A stretch of DNA of 8,905 nt from Methanobacteriota archaeon (GCA_023434825.1 JAEYSH010000205.1:1-8905); one strand, 5' to 3'; counted from the first letter of the stretch, positions 1-6,626 are shown. Made by a program: numbers and translations. The notes: generated by a model not told the origin, from the letters alone.

Positions 1-76
1 CTGCTATAGTTCCTGCTATTTCAGATAAAAACGCCAAAAACAAGAATAGAAGTATTAAAATCAATAATTCAATCAT
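1..76 (-). CDS. N-terminus of a hydrophobic membrane protein (partial)
   Basis: Only the first 25 codons are inside the window; the gene continues past base 1. It starts at ATG 76-74 and reads MIELLILILLFLFLAF and then LSEIAGTIA, so it opens with a strongly hydrophobic helix followed by a small-residue Ala/Gly stretch. A start of this kind, with an E-I-x-G-T-I-A pattern after the first helix, is seen in TauE/SafE-type anion permeases, but 25 residues are too few to assign a family with confidence. There is no Shine-Dalgarno motif ahead of the ATG, and an A/T-rich TATA-like element lies about 29 bp upstream, so the mRNA may be leaderless or nearly so. It follows the secD terminator and is probably a separate transcription unit. 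Confidence 0.6.
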   Translation of the reverse strand, partial: MIELLILILLFLFLAFLSEIAGTIA

Positions 77-100
77 AAATTAAATATATTTTTTATTCAA

Positions 101-110
101 TTATAATTTT
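101..110 (-). promoter_or_regulatory. Possible TATA box of the left-edge membrane protein gene
   Basis: On the minus strand this reads AAAATTATAA. Its centre lies about 29 bp before the ATG at 76, so the start of transcription would fall within a few bases of the start codon. The region is A/T-rich throughout, so the call is weak. Confidence 0.3.
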
Positions 111-145
111 TTAAAAAATAATAAAATAGATGGATATTTCCATCT
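111..145 (-). terminator. Hairpin plus T-tract terminator after secD
   Basis: On the minus strand, starting at the secD stop codon, AGATGGA and TCCATCT form a 7-bp perfect stem (145-139 and 134-128) closed by a 4-base AATA loop. It is followed by TATTTTATTATTTTTT. A stem followed by T-rich sequence directly after the last gene of an operon fits intrinsic termination; in archaea the T-tract is usually the main signal. It probably ends the flavodoxin-secF-secD transcript before the next gene begins at 76. Confidence 0.6.
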
Positions 146-1371
146 TAATCTTTTACAAGGAATTTTTCTACAAATTTTGCATAAACAGGTCTTGTTATAA
201 ATATTCCAATTAAAACACCTAGAATTGTAGTAAATGCAAAACCAGAGAGTATTCCAATCCCTGTAGCTCCTCTAGATAATCCAATATAAGCTAAAGGAAG
301 CATGGCTGCAATTAAAGTAGCAGCAGCAGCATATATAATGAAGAATGCTCCTTTTATTTTTGTCTGAAGCCCTGCCCTTCTTCTCCTTCTGCCTTTTTTT
401 GTATCTTCTTTTCCTTTTAGAACTTCATCAGTTATTATAATCTGATCGTCTACACCAGTACCTATTGCAGCCAGAATACCAGCAATAGCAGCTAAATCAA
501 TGTTCCATTTAATTACAGATGCAGCGCCTAAAATCAGGATTAATTCAGCTATACTTGTAAAAATAATTGGAATTACAAGTATTGGGCTTCTATATCTAAT
601 GAATACTATAATAGAAACCACAATTAGAGCTAATATTCCTGCAATTAAGGCACCAGTTTGGAACTGGCTTCCAAGTTCTGCAGATACACTACTTATGCCC
701 ACAATTTGAACTTTTACTGGCAAAGCACCAGATTGTAGAATTGTTTGAATGGATTTAGCTTGAGTTTCTGCTTCCTGACGTGTATTCTCTCCACCAGATA
801 CTTCTACGTCGGTTGAAGGTACACCATTAGCAAGTCCTTCACTTAATTGTGGCGAAGAAACGAGTTCATCGTCAAGATACATGTCTACTGGTGCTCCAGC
901 TTGCCCTTTAGCAACCTGCGCAAATCTATTTGCACCATCTACTGATACTTTAAATGGAACGCTCCACTGTGTTCCTGTAACCTGATATGGACTTACAGTT
1001 GTAATATCTGAACCAGTTAACGCAGTTTTATTATTTATTTTAGCCTCAAATTTACCTGGAGTTCCAACTATATTTGCTACTTCATCAGGTTTAACACCAG
1101 CTATTTCTACAATTACATCTTGATTTCCACTTGCACGGACTTTAACATCTTTAACACCAAAAGCATTCAGACGCTTATCCAGAACATTAGTTACTACATT
1201 CATTGTGTCTTGATCTACAGGTTTTTCTAAATGGATTTGAATTATAGATCCACCTCTTAGATCAAGCCCTTGAGTTATACCAAATGTCGAAATCGCAGCT
1301 AAGCTGGCAATTACTAGAACTATAAGTATAATTACTCGATAATCTTTCAAAAAGTCAACTATATCACTCAT
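145..1371 (-). CDS. secD: Protein-export membrane protein SecD
   Basis: SecD forms with SecF an accessory complex of the Sec translocon, helping preproteins cross or enter the membrane, driven by the ion gradient. The 408-residue protein has one N-terminal membrane helix (about 11-30), the signature GLDLRGGS at 35-42, a large extracytoplasmic domain (about 40-235) and five more helices (about 240-258, 263-283, 292-315, 342-363, 371-393). GTGVDDQIIITDE at 304-316 is the conserved helix-4 motif bearing acidic residues. The length suits archaeal SecD, which is shorter than the bacterial protein. I place the start at ATG 1371-1369, which overlaps the secF stop as ATGA and precedes MSDIVDFLKDYR; the in-frame ATG at 1422 would add 17 residues that lie wholly inside secF. 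A run of five arginines (328-332) sits in the predicted cytoplasmic loop between helices 4 and 5. Confidence 0.95.
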   Translation of the reverse strand: MSDIVDFLKDYRVIILIVLVIASLAAISTFGITQGLDLRGGSIIQIHLEKPVDQDTMNVVTNVLDKRLNAFGVKDVKVRASGNQDVIVEIAGVKPDEVANIVGTPGKFEAKINNKTALTGSDITTVSPYQVTGTQWSVPFKVSVDGANRFAQVAKGQAGAPVDMYLDDELVSSPQLSEGLANGVPSTDVEVSGGENTRQEAETQAKSIQTILQSGALPVKVQIVGISSVSAELGSQFQTGALIAGILALIVVSIIVFIRYRSPILVIPIIFTSIAELILILGAASVIKWNIDLAAIAGILAAIGTGVDDQIIITDEVLKGKEDTKKGRRRRRAGLQTKIKGAFFIIYAAAATLIAAMLPLAYIGLSRGATGIGILSGFAFTTILGVLIGIFITRPVYAKFVEKFLVKD

Positions 1372-2210
1372 CTGTGACCACGCTCCATGTACCATCTGAG
1401 TATTCCAAGATTCATAAGCCATGTTGCAAGAACATCAGCGATAAGTCCTATAATTAATACTGCGGCTATTTGGGACAATGTTATTGCTGAAGGGATGAAA
1501 AATTCTGTGACAATAAAAAGAGCAACCATAGCACCTATAGCGGCTGCAGCCATAGCTAAACCAGTGCCCATAGCTTCTAACGCCCTTTCTGTAACTGTAC
1601 CTTCTCTACGCTTAAGAACACGTGTTGTTAGCAAAATATCAGTATCCACACTATAACCAATAAGCAGTAATAAAGCACCTACAGATGCTACTGATAACGG
1701 AATACCAAATAGAGACATTCCACCAGCTGCTATTATTATATCAGACAGACATGCAAGAATAACCGCTAATGAAGGCACCAAATTCCGGAATATTATAAAC
1801 ACCGTAATTGACATGAATATAAATGCTATTGCAAGTGCCCAATATACTTGATTTAATGCCTGTGCGCTTAAAACAGGAGCTATAGCTCTAAAACTAGTTA
1901 TTGACGCAGTTCCGTTCATTAAATTAGAGAATGTTATAACATCAGCAGCTCCTCCAATTGTTACGGTAGCTGTTTTACCATCAAATGAATTTATCTGCAC
2001 TTCTGAAGTGTTAAGCCCCCCTTTAATTAAGCTTTCAAGTTGAGATTGATCAATAGGTTTCTCAAGGTTTAAGGTTGTTATAGTACCTCCCTTCAAATCA
2101 ATCCCTAAATTAAAACCATTAACAGCAATTATGACCAGCGCAATTATGGTAATGATTACTGGAATTGCAATTAGTGGCTTATAAGATTCCATAATCTTTT
2201 CAATTTCCAT
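1368..2210 (-). CDS. secF: Protein-export membrane protein SecF
   Basis: SecF is the partner of SecD in the Sec accessory complex of the cytoplasmic membrane. The 280-residue protein has a first helix at about 11-30, the family signature GIDLKGGT at 36-43, a short extracytoplasmic domain (about 43-118) and five further helices (about 122-141, 147-165, 172-192, 214-233, 246-266). GYSVDTDILL at 185-194 matches the helix-4 motif of SecF (GYSVND in bacteria). Size and domain plan are typical of archaeal SecF. The start ATG 2210-2208 is preceded by a strong AGGTGA site at 2220-2215 that overlaps the TAG stop of the flavodoxin gene, and the gene's end overlaps the secD start by four bases, so translation of the three genes is probably coupled. 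In the usual bacterial operon secD comes before secF; here secF comes first. Confidence 0.95.
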   Translation of the reverse strand: MEIEKIMESYKPLIAIPVIITIIALVIIAVNGFNLGIDLKGGTITTLNLEKPIDQSQLESLIKGGLNTSEVQINSFDGKTATVTIGGAADVITFSNLMNGTASITSFRAIAPVLSAQALNQVYWALAIAFIFMSITVFIIFRNLVPSLAVILACLSDIIIAAGGMSLFGIPLSVASVGALLLLIGYSVDTDILLTTRVLKRREGTVTERALEAMGTGLAMAAAAIGAMVALFIVTEFFIPSAITLSQIAAVLIIGLIADVLATWLMNLGILRWYMERGHR

Positions 2211-2214
2211 TAAA

Positions 2215-2220
2215 TCACCT
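2215..2220 (-). promoter_or_regulatory. secF ribosome binding site overlapping the flavodoxin stop
   Basis: On the minus strand AGGTGA lies four bases before the secF ATG, and its AG is also part of the TAG stop codon of the upstream gene (2221-2219). It complements the 3' end of archaeal 16S rRNA. The overlap fixes the secF start and suggests translational coupling. Confidence 0.75.
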
Positions 2221-2713
2221 AAGATTCATAAATTTTTAAATCCATTTCCTCAATTAATTTTTTGGTTTCTTTACTGATTTCATGTGTTGATTTACCAGCA
2301 GTTTTTATCGAAAAGGAGTTTATCATTCTGCCCCCTCTCATTTCTATTTTTTCTCGCATTCGTTCAATGGTTTTTTTCCCTCCAGATCCCCCAAATGTGA
2401 CAAATAATATTACATCTTTATTTTGAAAATTACATTTATCTATTATGGAAATTATAGCTGGCGATGGTTTTCCAGCCCATACTGGAGATCCAATATAGAT
2501 TAGACCATAAGAACTAAGATCAACTGATGAAGGACTTGTTTTAGTCTTGTTTTCTCTAAATGCATCCATAGATGCACTAATATAGCCTAATGGACTATTT
2601 CTAGATTTTGAATCAGTAACTTCTATTAAATCTGATCCTAATTTAATTGCTAGAGTTTTTGCAGTTTCAGCAGTTTTACCTGTTCTGGAATAATATAGAA
2701 CTAATGTTTTCAT
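2219..2713 (-). CDS. Flavodoxin family protein (short-chain)
   Basis: This 164-residue protein has a flavodoxin fold and probably binds FMN for electron transfer in the cytoplasm. The N-terminal strand and phosphate-binding loop YYSRTGKTAETA (7-18) matches the flavodoxin pattern of a hydrophobic strand and then a Ser/Thr/Gly-rich loop. IYIGSPVWAGKPSP (72-85) is the second flavin loop, with Trp79 placed to stack on the isoalloxazine ring. FVTFGGSGGKKTIERM (104-119) is the third loop and following helix. The pattern fits the flavodoxin_4-like group of stand-alone flavodoxins; its redox partner cannot be told. A GGTG site lies eight bases before the ATG. It is the first gene of a unit with secF and secD, though nothing in the sequence links its function to protein export, so the grouping may reflect only shared transcription. 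Confidence 0.88.
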   Translation of the reverse strand: MKTLVLYYSRTGKTAETAKTLAIKLGSDLIEVTDSKSRNSPLGYISASMDAFRENKTKTSPSSVDLSSYGLIYIGSPVWAGKPSPAIISIIDKCNFQNKDVILFVTFGGSGGKKTIERMREKIEMRGGRMINSFSIKTAGKSTHEISKETKKLIEEMDLKIYES

Positions 2714-2737
2714 TATGAATACACCAAATTTATTAAT

Positions 2738-2762
2738 AATATCTATCCCTTTTATAGATATT
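2738..2762 (-). promoter_or_regulatory. Inverted repeat in the flavodoxin promoter region
   Basis: AATATCTAT (2738-2746) and ATAGATATT (2754-2762) form a perfect 9-bp inverted repeat with a 7-base spacer, 25-50 bp before the flavodoxin ATG. On the minus strand it contains CTATAAAAG, which itself resembles a TATA box. It could be an operator over the promoter or a hairpin in the 5' leader. Confidence 0.4.
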
Positions 2763-2790
2763 GTATTTTAGTCTAAAACGTTATTCAACA

Positions 2791-2802
2791 TATTATATAA
2801 AC
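2791..2802 (-). promoter_or_regulatory. Candidate TATA box for the flavodoxin-secF-secD unit
   Basis: On the minus strand the sequence AGTTTATATAAT contains TTTATATA, the methanogen box A consensus. A start about 25 bp downstream would give a leader of roughly 55 bases and put the inverted repeat at 2738-2762 just inside the transcript. The alternative TATA-like CTATAAAAG within that repeat cannot be excluded. Confidence 0.5.
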
Positions 2803-2810
2803 TTTTATTT

Positions 2811-2826
2811 TATAAAAAAATAATTT
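2811..2826 (-). terminator. Oligo-T terminator after argC
   Basis: On the minus strand, 15-30 bases beyond the argC stop, the sequence ATTATTTTTTTATAAA carries a run of seven T without a clear stem. Archaeal RNA polymerase stops at such tracts, and a new promoter follows at once, which supports a transcript end here. Confidence 0.4.
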
Positions 2827-2841
2827 ATGAATTTTAAAATA

Positions 2842-3852
2842 TTAAGGATGCAATCCTGTAACGTCTATTGATTCTTTTTCATCAAATCCAAACATTAAGT
2901 TCATATTTTGAACAGCCTGACCAGATGCTCCTTTAACCAAATTATCAATTGCAGATACAACAACAATTCTTCCATTAGGGTCTATCTGGAAACATCCAAT
3001 GTCACAATAGTTGGATCCACGAACAGCACTTAATCTTGGTATTTCATCTAGATCTAAAATTCTTACAAATGGTTCAGTGTTATAAAATTCATTATAAGAA
3101 TCTTTAATTTGTTTAGAAGTTACATCTTCTTTTAAAAACGTGTGTACTGTAGTTAAAATTCCTCTAATGACTGGTACTAAATGGGGAGTAAATGAAACTT
3201 TAACGTTACCTAACTTAGATACTTCCTGTTGAATTTCTGGCATGTGCCGGTGGGTTGTTACTGCATAAGGAATTATATTATCACTACAGTTTGGGAAATG
3301 AGTTACATCTGTAGGTTTTATTCCAGCGCCACTAACACCTGTTTTTGAATCAACAATTACATTTTCAACAAGATTATCTTTTGCAAGAGGTAATGTTGCC
3401 AAAATTGCACCTGTAGGAAAACATCCAGGATTAGCTACAAGTTTAGCATTTTTTATTTCCTCACGGTAAACTTCAGGAAGCCCATAGGTAGCATCAAGAG
3501 GAGCGGAATGCTCTAAACCATACCATTTTTCATAAATAGTTATATCATCAAAGCGGTAGTCCCCACTTAAATCTACAACTTTAATATCCCTTTCAATTAA
3601 ATCTGGAACAATATCCATGGATGCTCCATGGGGTGTTGCAGTAAAAACTAAATCAGCATCAATATTTTCCGGTGCAACATCTTTAAACCGAAGTTCTTCT
3701 CCTCTTAAATGAGGATGAACTTTGGATACGTTAATTCCATTGTACTGTCTTGATGTTGCAGCGATTATATTCACTTCTTTGTGATTTTTTAAAAATCGCA
3801 GTAGTTCTCCTCCAGTATAACCACTTGCTCCAATTATAGCTACATCAATCAT
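2842..3852 (-). CDS. argC: N-acetyl-gamma-glutamyl-phosphate reductase
   Basis: ArgC reduces N-acetylglutamyl 5-phosphate with NADPH to N-acetylglutamate 5-semialdehyde, the third step of ornithine and arginine synthesis, in the cytoplasm. The 336-residue length is typical. The N-terminal Rossmann loop GASGYTGGEL (8-17) binds NADP. NPGCFPTG (141-148) holds the active-site cysteine Cys144, and HRHMPEI (201-207) supplies the conserved histidine. VSGAGIKP (173-180) and KGASGQAVQNMN (307-318) are further family motifs. The start ATG 3852-3850 has a good AGGTGA site (3865-3860) seven bases ahead. It follows argB by about 100 bp with its own TATA box, so it may be transcribed separately as well as by read-through. 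No defect is visible. Confidence 0.97.
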   Translation of the reverse strand: MIDVAIIGASGYTGGELLRFLKNHKEVNIIAATSRQYNGINVSKVHPHLRGEELRFKDVAPENIDADLVFTATPHGASMDIVPDLIERDIKVVDLSGDYRFDDITIYEKWYGLEHSAPLDATYGLPEVYREEIKNAKLVANPGCFPTGAILATLPLAKDNLVENVIVDSKTGVSGAGIKPTDVTHFPNCSDNIIPYAVTTHRHMPEIQQEVSKLGNVKVSFTPHLVPVIRGILTTVHTFLKEDVTSKQIKDSYNEFYNTEPFVRILDLDEIPRLSAVRGSNYCDIGCFQIDPNGRIVVVSAIDNLVKGASGQAVQNMNLMFGFDEKESIDVTGLHP

Positions 3853-3890
3853 ATAATCGTCACCTGACCCTTTTTTATCTTAGCTAATAA

Positions 3891-3899
3891 ATATATAAT
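3891..3899 (-). promoter_or_regulatory. Candidate TATA box for argC
   Basis: The minus strand reads TTATATAT here, preceded by the purine-rich AAATAG that could serve as a BRE. A start about 25 bp downstream gives a leader of roughly 18-20 bases holding the AGGTGA site. A/T-rich context limits certainty. Confidence 0.5.
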
Positions 3900-3924
3900 T
3901 ACTATTTAAAAAAGATTTCACTAT

Positions 3925-3950
3925 ATTACAAATAAAATAAGAGTAAAAAG
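3925..3950 (-). terminator. T-rich terminator region after argB
   Basis: Soon after the argB stop the minus strand carries CCTTTTTACTCTTATTTTATTT with no strong stem. Such pyrimidine/T tracts are common archaeal termination signals; the argC promoter lies just beyond. Partial read-through is possible. Confidence 0.35.
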
Positions 3951-3954
3951 GAAA

Positions 3955-4836
3955 TTATTTTGTAATCATTGTACCGATCCCTTTTTTAGTAAATATTTCC
4001 AGCAATATAGAATGCTTTATTCTTCCATCAATGATATGGGCGGATGAAACGCCATCTTCAATGGCTTTTACACAGGTAAGAGTTTTAGGAAGCATTCCTT
4101 CAGTTATGATACCATTTTTAATTAAATCTCCTATTTCATCTGCTTTAATTTTTCTAAGAAGTGAATCTGGATCTTTAGGATCTTCAAGTATTCCCGGAAC
4201 ATCAGTTAATATAATCAACTTTTCTGCTTCCACCTTAGAACCTATATCTCCCGCTACGGTATCAGCATTCAAATTTAATGCTTCTCCCTGATTATCAACA
4301 CCAATTGGAGATATTATAGGGATATAATCTTTTAAAGTTAAATCATGGATAATTTCGGGATTAATATTTTTGATTTCACCTACAAGTCCTAAATCAACCA
4401 TTGTCTCTTCACCAGTATCATTATTAACTATTACTTGTGGTGCTTTTTTATCTGCTTCAATAAGTCGGCTATCTTTTCCAGAAAGTCCAACGCCTTTTCC
4501 ACCGTGTAAGCATATTTTAGACACTATTTCTGTGTTTATTTTACCTACTAGAACCATTTTAACAATATCCATTGTTTCTTTATCTGTTATTCTTAAACCT
4601 TCAATGAATTTTGGTTCTTTACCAATCTTAGCCATTGATCTGGAGATTTCAGGCCCTCCTCCATGAACTACAATTGGTTCCATGCCTACATACTTTAAAA
4701 GGACTGTATCTCTTGCTGTAGATTCCATGGCACCTTCATCTATCATTGCATGTCCGCCATACTTAATTAGAATCTTTTTATTATGAAATTTCTTGATATA
4801 AGGCAGCGCCTCGATTAAAATATTTACTGTTTCCAT
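3955..4836 (-). CDS. argB: Acetylglutamate kinase
   Basis: ArgB uses ATP to phosphorylate N-acetylglutamate, the second and often controlled step of arginine synthesis. It belongs to the amino acid kinase family. Numbering from the ATG at 4836 (293 residues), the motifs are KYGGHAM with phosphate-binding Lys25, the substrate loop HGGGPEI at 58-64, NADTVAGDIG at 190-199, the strand ILTDVPGI at 209-216, and TEGMLPK at 245-251, whose Lys251 corresponds to the phosphate-contacting lysine of the family. The open frame extends three codons further, to a GTG at 4845, but that GTG is part of GTGATCC, a match to the Shine-Dalgarno sequence just ahead of the ATG, so I prefer the ATG. It lies about 150 bp after argJ with its own promoter and a palindromic operator candidate. 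Confidence 0.96.
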   Translation of the reverse strand: METVNILIEALPYIKKFHNKKILIKYGGHAMIDEGAMESTARDTVLLKYVGMEPIVVHGGGPEISRSMAKIGKEPKFIEGLRITDKETMDIVKMVLVGKINTEIVSKICLHGGKGVGLSGKDSRLIEADKKAPQVIVNNDTGEETMVDLGLVGEIKNINPEIIHDLTLKDYIPIISPIGVDNQGEALNLNADTVAGDIGSKVEAEKLIILTDVPGILEDPKDPDSLLRKIKADEIGDLIKNGIITEGMLPKTLTCVKAIEDGVSSAHIIDGRIKHSILLEIFTKKGIGTMITK

Positions 4837-4838
4837 AG

Positions 4839-4845
4839 GGATCAC
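4839..4845 (-). promoter_or_regulatory. argB ribosome binding site that decides the start
   Basis: GTGATCC on the minus strand ends two bases before the ATG at 4836 and matches the right half of the archaeal GGAGGTGATCC consensus. This favours the ATG over the in-frame GTG at 4845, which has no site of its own. Confidence 0.6.
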
Positions 4846-4879
4846 GTGTATATTTAATAAATTATGATTAAATTAAACT

Positions 4880-4903
4880 CTTTATTAATGTACATTAATC
4901 AAG
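4880..4903. promoter_or_regulatory. Palindromic operator candidate at the argB start of transcription
   Basis: ATTAATGTACATTAAT at 4884-4899 is a perfect 16-bp palindrome. Past one mismatch on each side it continues with CTT and AAG, giving a 24-bp dyad. It lies where transcription should start, about 25 bp after the argB TATA box, so a dimeric regulator bound here would block initiation. I saw no second copy before argC or argJ. Confidence 0.5.
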
Positions 4904-4910
4904 TTTAAAA

Positions 4911-4918
4911 ATTTATAT
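4911..4918 (-). promoter_or_regulatory. Candidate TATA box for argB
   Basis: The minus strand reads ATATAAAT, 75-80 bases before the argB ATG. The predicted start, about 25 bp downstream, falls inside the palindrome at 4884-4899. Two copies of TTTAAAAATTT, at 4904-4914 and 4925-4935, flank or overlap the box 21 bp apart. Confidence 0.5.
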
Positions 4919-4958
4919 GTTGAATTTAAAAATTTCAAAATTTAAGATTAATTAAATT

Positions 4959-4966
4959 AAAAAAAT
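4959..4966 (-). terminator. Oligo-T tract after argJ
   Basis: The minus strand has a run of T about 25 bases past the argJ stop, within CATTTTTTTAATTT. It has no stem. Together with the separate argB promoter it suggests that some argJ transcripts end here. Confidence 0.35.
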
Positions 4967-4988
4967 GAAGAAAATAATTTTAATAATG

Positions 4989-6182
4989 TTAAGTAGAATA
5001 CTCAGAATTAATCTTTACATAATCATAGGTTAAATCACAACCAAAAGCTGTAGCGGAGTATTCTCCAAGATTTAAATCGATGATTACATTAATTTCATCT
5101 TCTTTCATTATTTTTTCGGCAATTTTAAGTTCATCTGAGTTCTCTTCAGCAATAATTGAACTTTTTTTTACAATCTCAACTGAACATTCCTCGGATTCAA
5201 ATGTTATATCAACTTTATTTTCATCCATCATTGCACCGGAATATCCAACTGCAGCAACAATCCGTCCCCAGTTAGGATCTGCACCAAATAACGCAGATTT
5301 AACAAGTGATGAGCCAACTACTGCTTTAGATGAATTTATAGCATCTTCTTTAGAAACTGCACCGTTAACAGTAACTTCCATATATTTAGTAGCACCTTCA
5401 CCGTCTTTAGCCATCATTTTAGCAAGTTCTATGCAAACAAAGTTCAATGCTTCCTGGAACTTACCATCTATTTTTCCAGATTTCCCACTGGACATGAGTA
5501 TAACAGTATCATTGGTACTTTCATCACCATCAACGACAACCATATTAAATGATTTATCAACAGCAATCTTTAATGCTTTATTCAGTTCATCAGATGAAGC
5601 ATTAATGTCCGATGTTATAAAACATAACATAGTTCCCATATTTGGAGCTATCATACCTGATCCTTTAGTTATACCACCTATTTTAACTAATTCACCGCTA
5701 TTTAGTTGAGTTTGCACAGCTATCTCTTTTGCATAAGTATCAGTAGTCATTATAGCTTCTGCTGCCTCAAAAGAAGCTTCAGGGGAGCTTTCAAGAGTTT
5801 TAATTGATTCTTCAATTAATGGATTAATTATGTCCATGGGCATTTGCCTACCAATAATACCTGTTGAAGCTACAGCTACATCATAAGATTCAATATTCAG
5901 TTTATCTGCAACAGTTTTTGCCATTAATTTTGCATTTTTAAGTCCTTCTTCACCAGTGAAACAATTAGCATTCCCACTATTAGCTACAATTGCTGAAAGT
6001 TTACCATTTTTAATTATTTCATTAGTATAAATAACTGGTGCTGCAACTACTTTATTAGATGTAAATACTGCGGAAGCATTGTTTTCTTTACTAACTATTA
6101 CTGTTAGCCCGTATTTCCCTTCTCTTGATCCTGATGCTAAAACACCATCCACGGCGCAAATTCCGCCTTCTATAATTTCCAT
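4989..6182 (-). CDS. argJ: Bifunctional ornithine acetyltransferase / N-acetylglutamate synthase
   Basis: ArgJ moves the acetyl group from N-acetylornithine to glutamate, closing the acetyl cycle of arginine synthesis; some family members also make N-acetylglutamate from acetyl-CoA. The 397-residue precursor is of normal length. KGSGMIAPNMGTML (173-186) is the self-cleavage site, with Thr184 as the new N-terminal nucleophile of the beta chain; here the residue before it is Gly (MGTML) rather than the Ala of the common MATML form. STGIIG (106-111) provides the oxyanion-hole Thr107-Gly108. DGDESTNDT (218-226), ADPNWGRI (301-308) and the C-terminal YVKINSEYST are further family blocks. Whether it also has synthase activity cannot be told. 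The start ATG 6182 has GGAGAT seven bases ahead. Only 50 bp separate it from the Asn-rich gene upstream, so the two may share a transcript. Confidence 0.97.
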   Translation of the reverse strand: MEIIEGGICAVDGVLASGSREGKYGLTVIVSKENNASAVFTSNKVVAAPVIYTNEIIKNGKLSAIVANSGNANCFTGEEGLKNAKLMAKTVADKLNIESYDVAVASTGIIGRQMPMDIINPLIEESIKTLESSPEASFEAAEAIMTTDTYAKEIAVQTQLNSGELVKIGGITKGSGMIAPNMGTMLCFITSDINASSDELNKALKIAVDKSFNMVVVDGDESTNDTVILMSSGKSGKIDGKFQEALNFVCIELAKMMAKDGEGATKYMEVTVNGAVSKEDAINSSKAVVGSSLVKSALFGADPNWGRIVAAVGYSGAMMDENKVDITFESEECSVEIVKKSSIIAEENSDELKIAEKIMKEDEINVIIDLNLGEYSATAFGCDLTYDYVKINSEYST

Positions 6183-6232
6183 AAAAATATCTCCAAGTAA
6201 AATAAATTTAAAATAAATTAAAAAATGTTGAT

Positions 6233-6535
6233 TTATTTAGTTTTATTTGAGTCATTATTGTTGTTGTTAGTGCTGTTACTGTTTATCTGATTATTATCTA
6301 TGTATACTGACTCTGAATTAGAGTTATCCTGATTTGTTGCTGGTGTTTCAGTATTAGGATTTACATTTTTGGTAGTTTGGACTTGAGGTAGTTCTTGAGT
6401 ATTATTTACTTTCGTTGTATTAGATAAATCATTTTGAGATAAACCCATTACAATTCCTGCTCCTGATCCACACCCAAATGCAACTAAAGATATAATCAAC
6501 GCAATAATAGCTTTTGCTTCGGTTTCTGGTCTCAT
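6233..6535 (-). CDS. Small membrane-anchored, Asn-rich protein of unknown function
   Basis: I do not recognise a family. The 100-residue protein starts with a short charged segment (MRPETEAK), then one hydrophobic Gly/Ala-rich segment (about 9-32), and continues as a disordered-looking tail of about 68 residues dominated by Asn, Thr, Ser and Gln, ending in a poly-Asn stretch and Lys-Thr-Lys. The likely form is a single-span membrane anchor with an outward-facing tail; the topology is inferred. The tail holds five N-X-S/T sequons, at Asn39, Asn44, Asn87, Asn94 and Asn97, which would suit archaeal N-glycosylation. Cys22 follows AFG, a poor match to a lipobox. The ATG at 6535 has only a weak GAGTGG site ahead. 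It lies 50 bp before argJ. The well-ordered N-terminus supports a real gene despite the low-complexity end. Confidence 0.7.
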   Translation of the reverse strand: MRPETEAKAIIALIISLVAFGCGSGAGIVMGLSQNDLSNTTKVNNTQELPQVQTTKNVNPNTETPATNQDNSNSESVYIDNNQINSNSTNNNNNDSNKTK

Positions 6536-6626
6536 AGTACCACTCTAATTTTTTATTATTATGAATAATTTTATAAATTAATTAACATTTCAAAGTTCAT
6601 ATTATGCATATATTTTATAATATTAT

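Noticed and set aside
1372..1422. Seventeen-residue N-terminal extension of SecD from the ATG at 1422
   Set aside because: It lies wholly within secF, has no ribosome site of its own and lacks SecD features. The ATG at 1371 gives a tidy ATGA overlap.
5080..5709. A 209-codon open frame on the plus strand
   Set aside because: It is antisense to argJ, whose motifs are intact along the same stretch. Its Ser/Thr/Ile-rich translation has no recognisable domain and no RBS was seen.
6466..6480. Lipobox at Cys22 of the Asn-rich protein
   Set aside because: The residues before Cys are Ala-Phe-Gly, not the usual Leu-Ala/Ser-Gly/Ala, and the hydrophobic stretch continues after Cys as in a plain membrane anchor.
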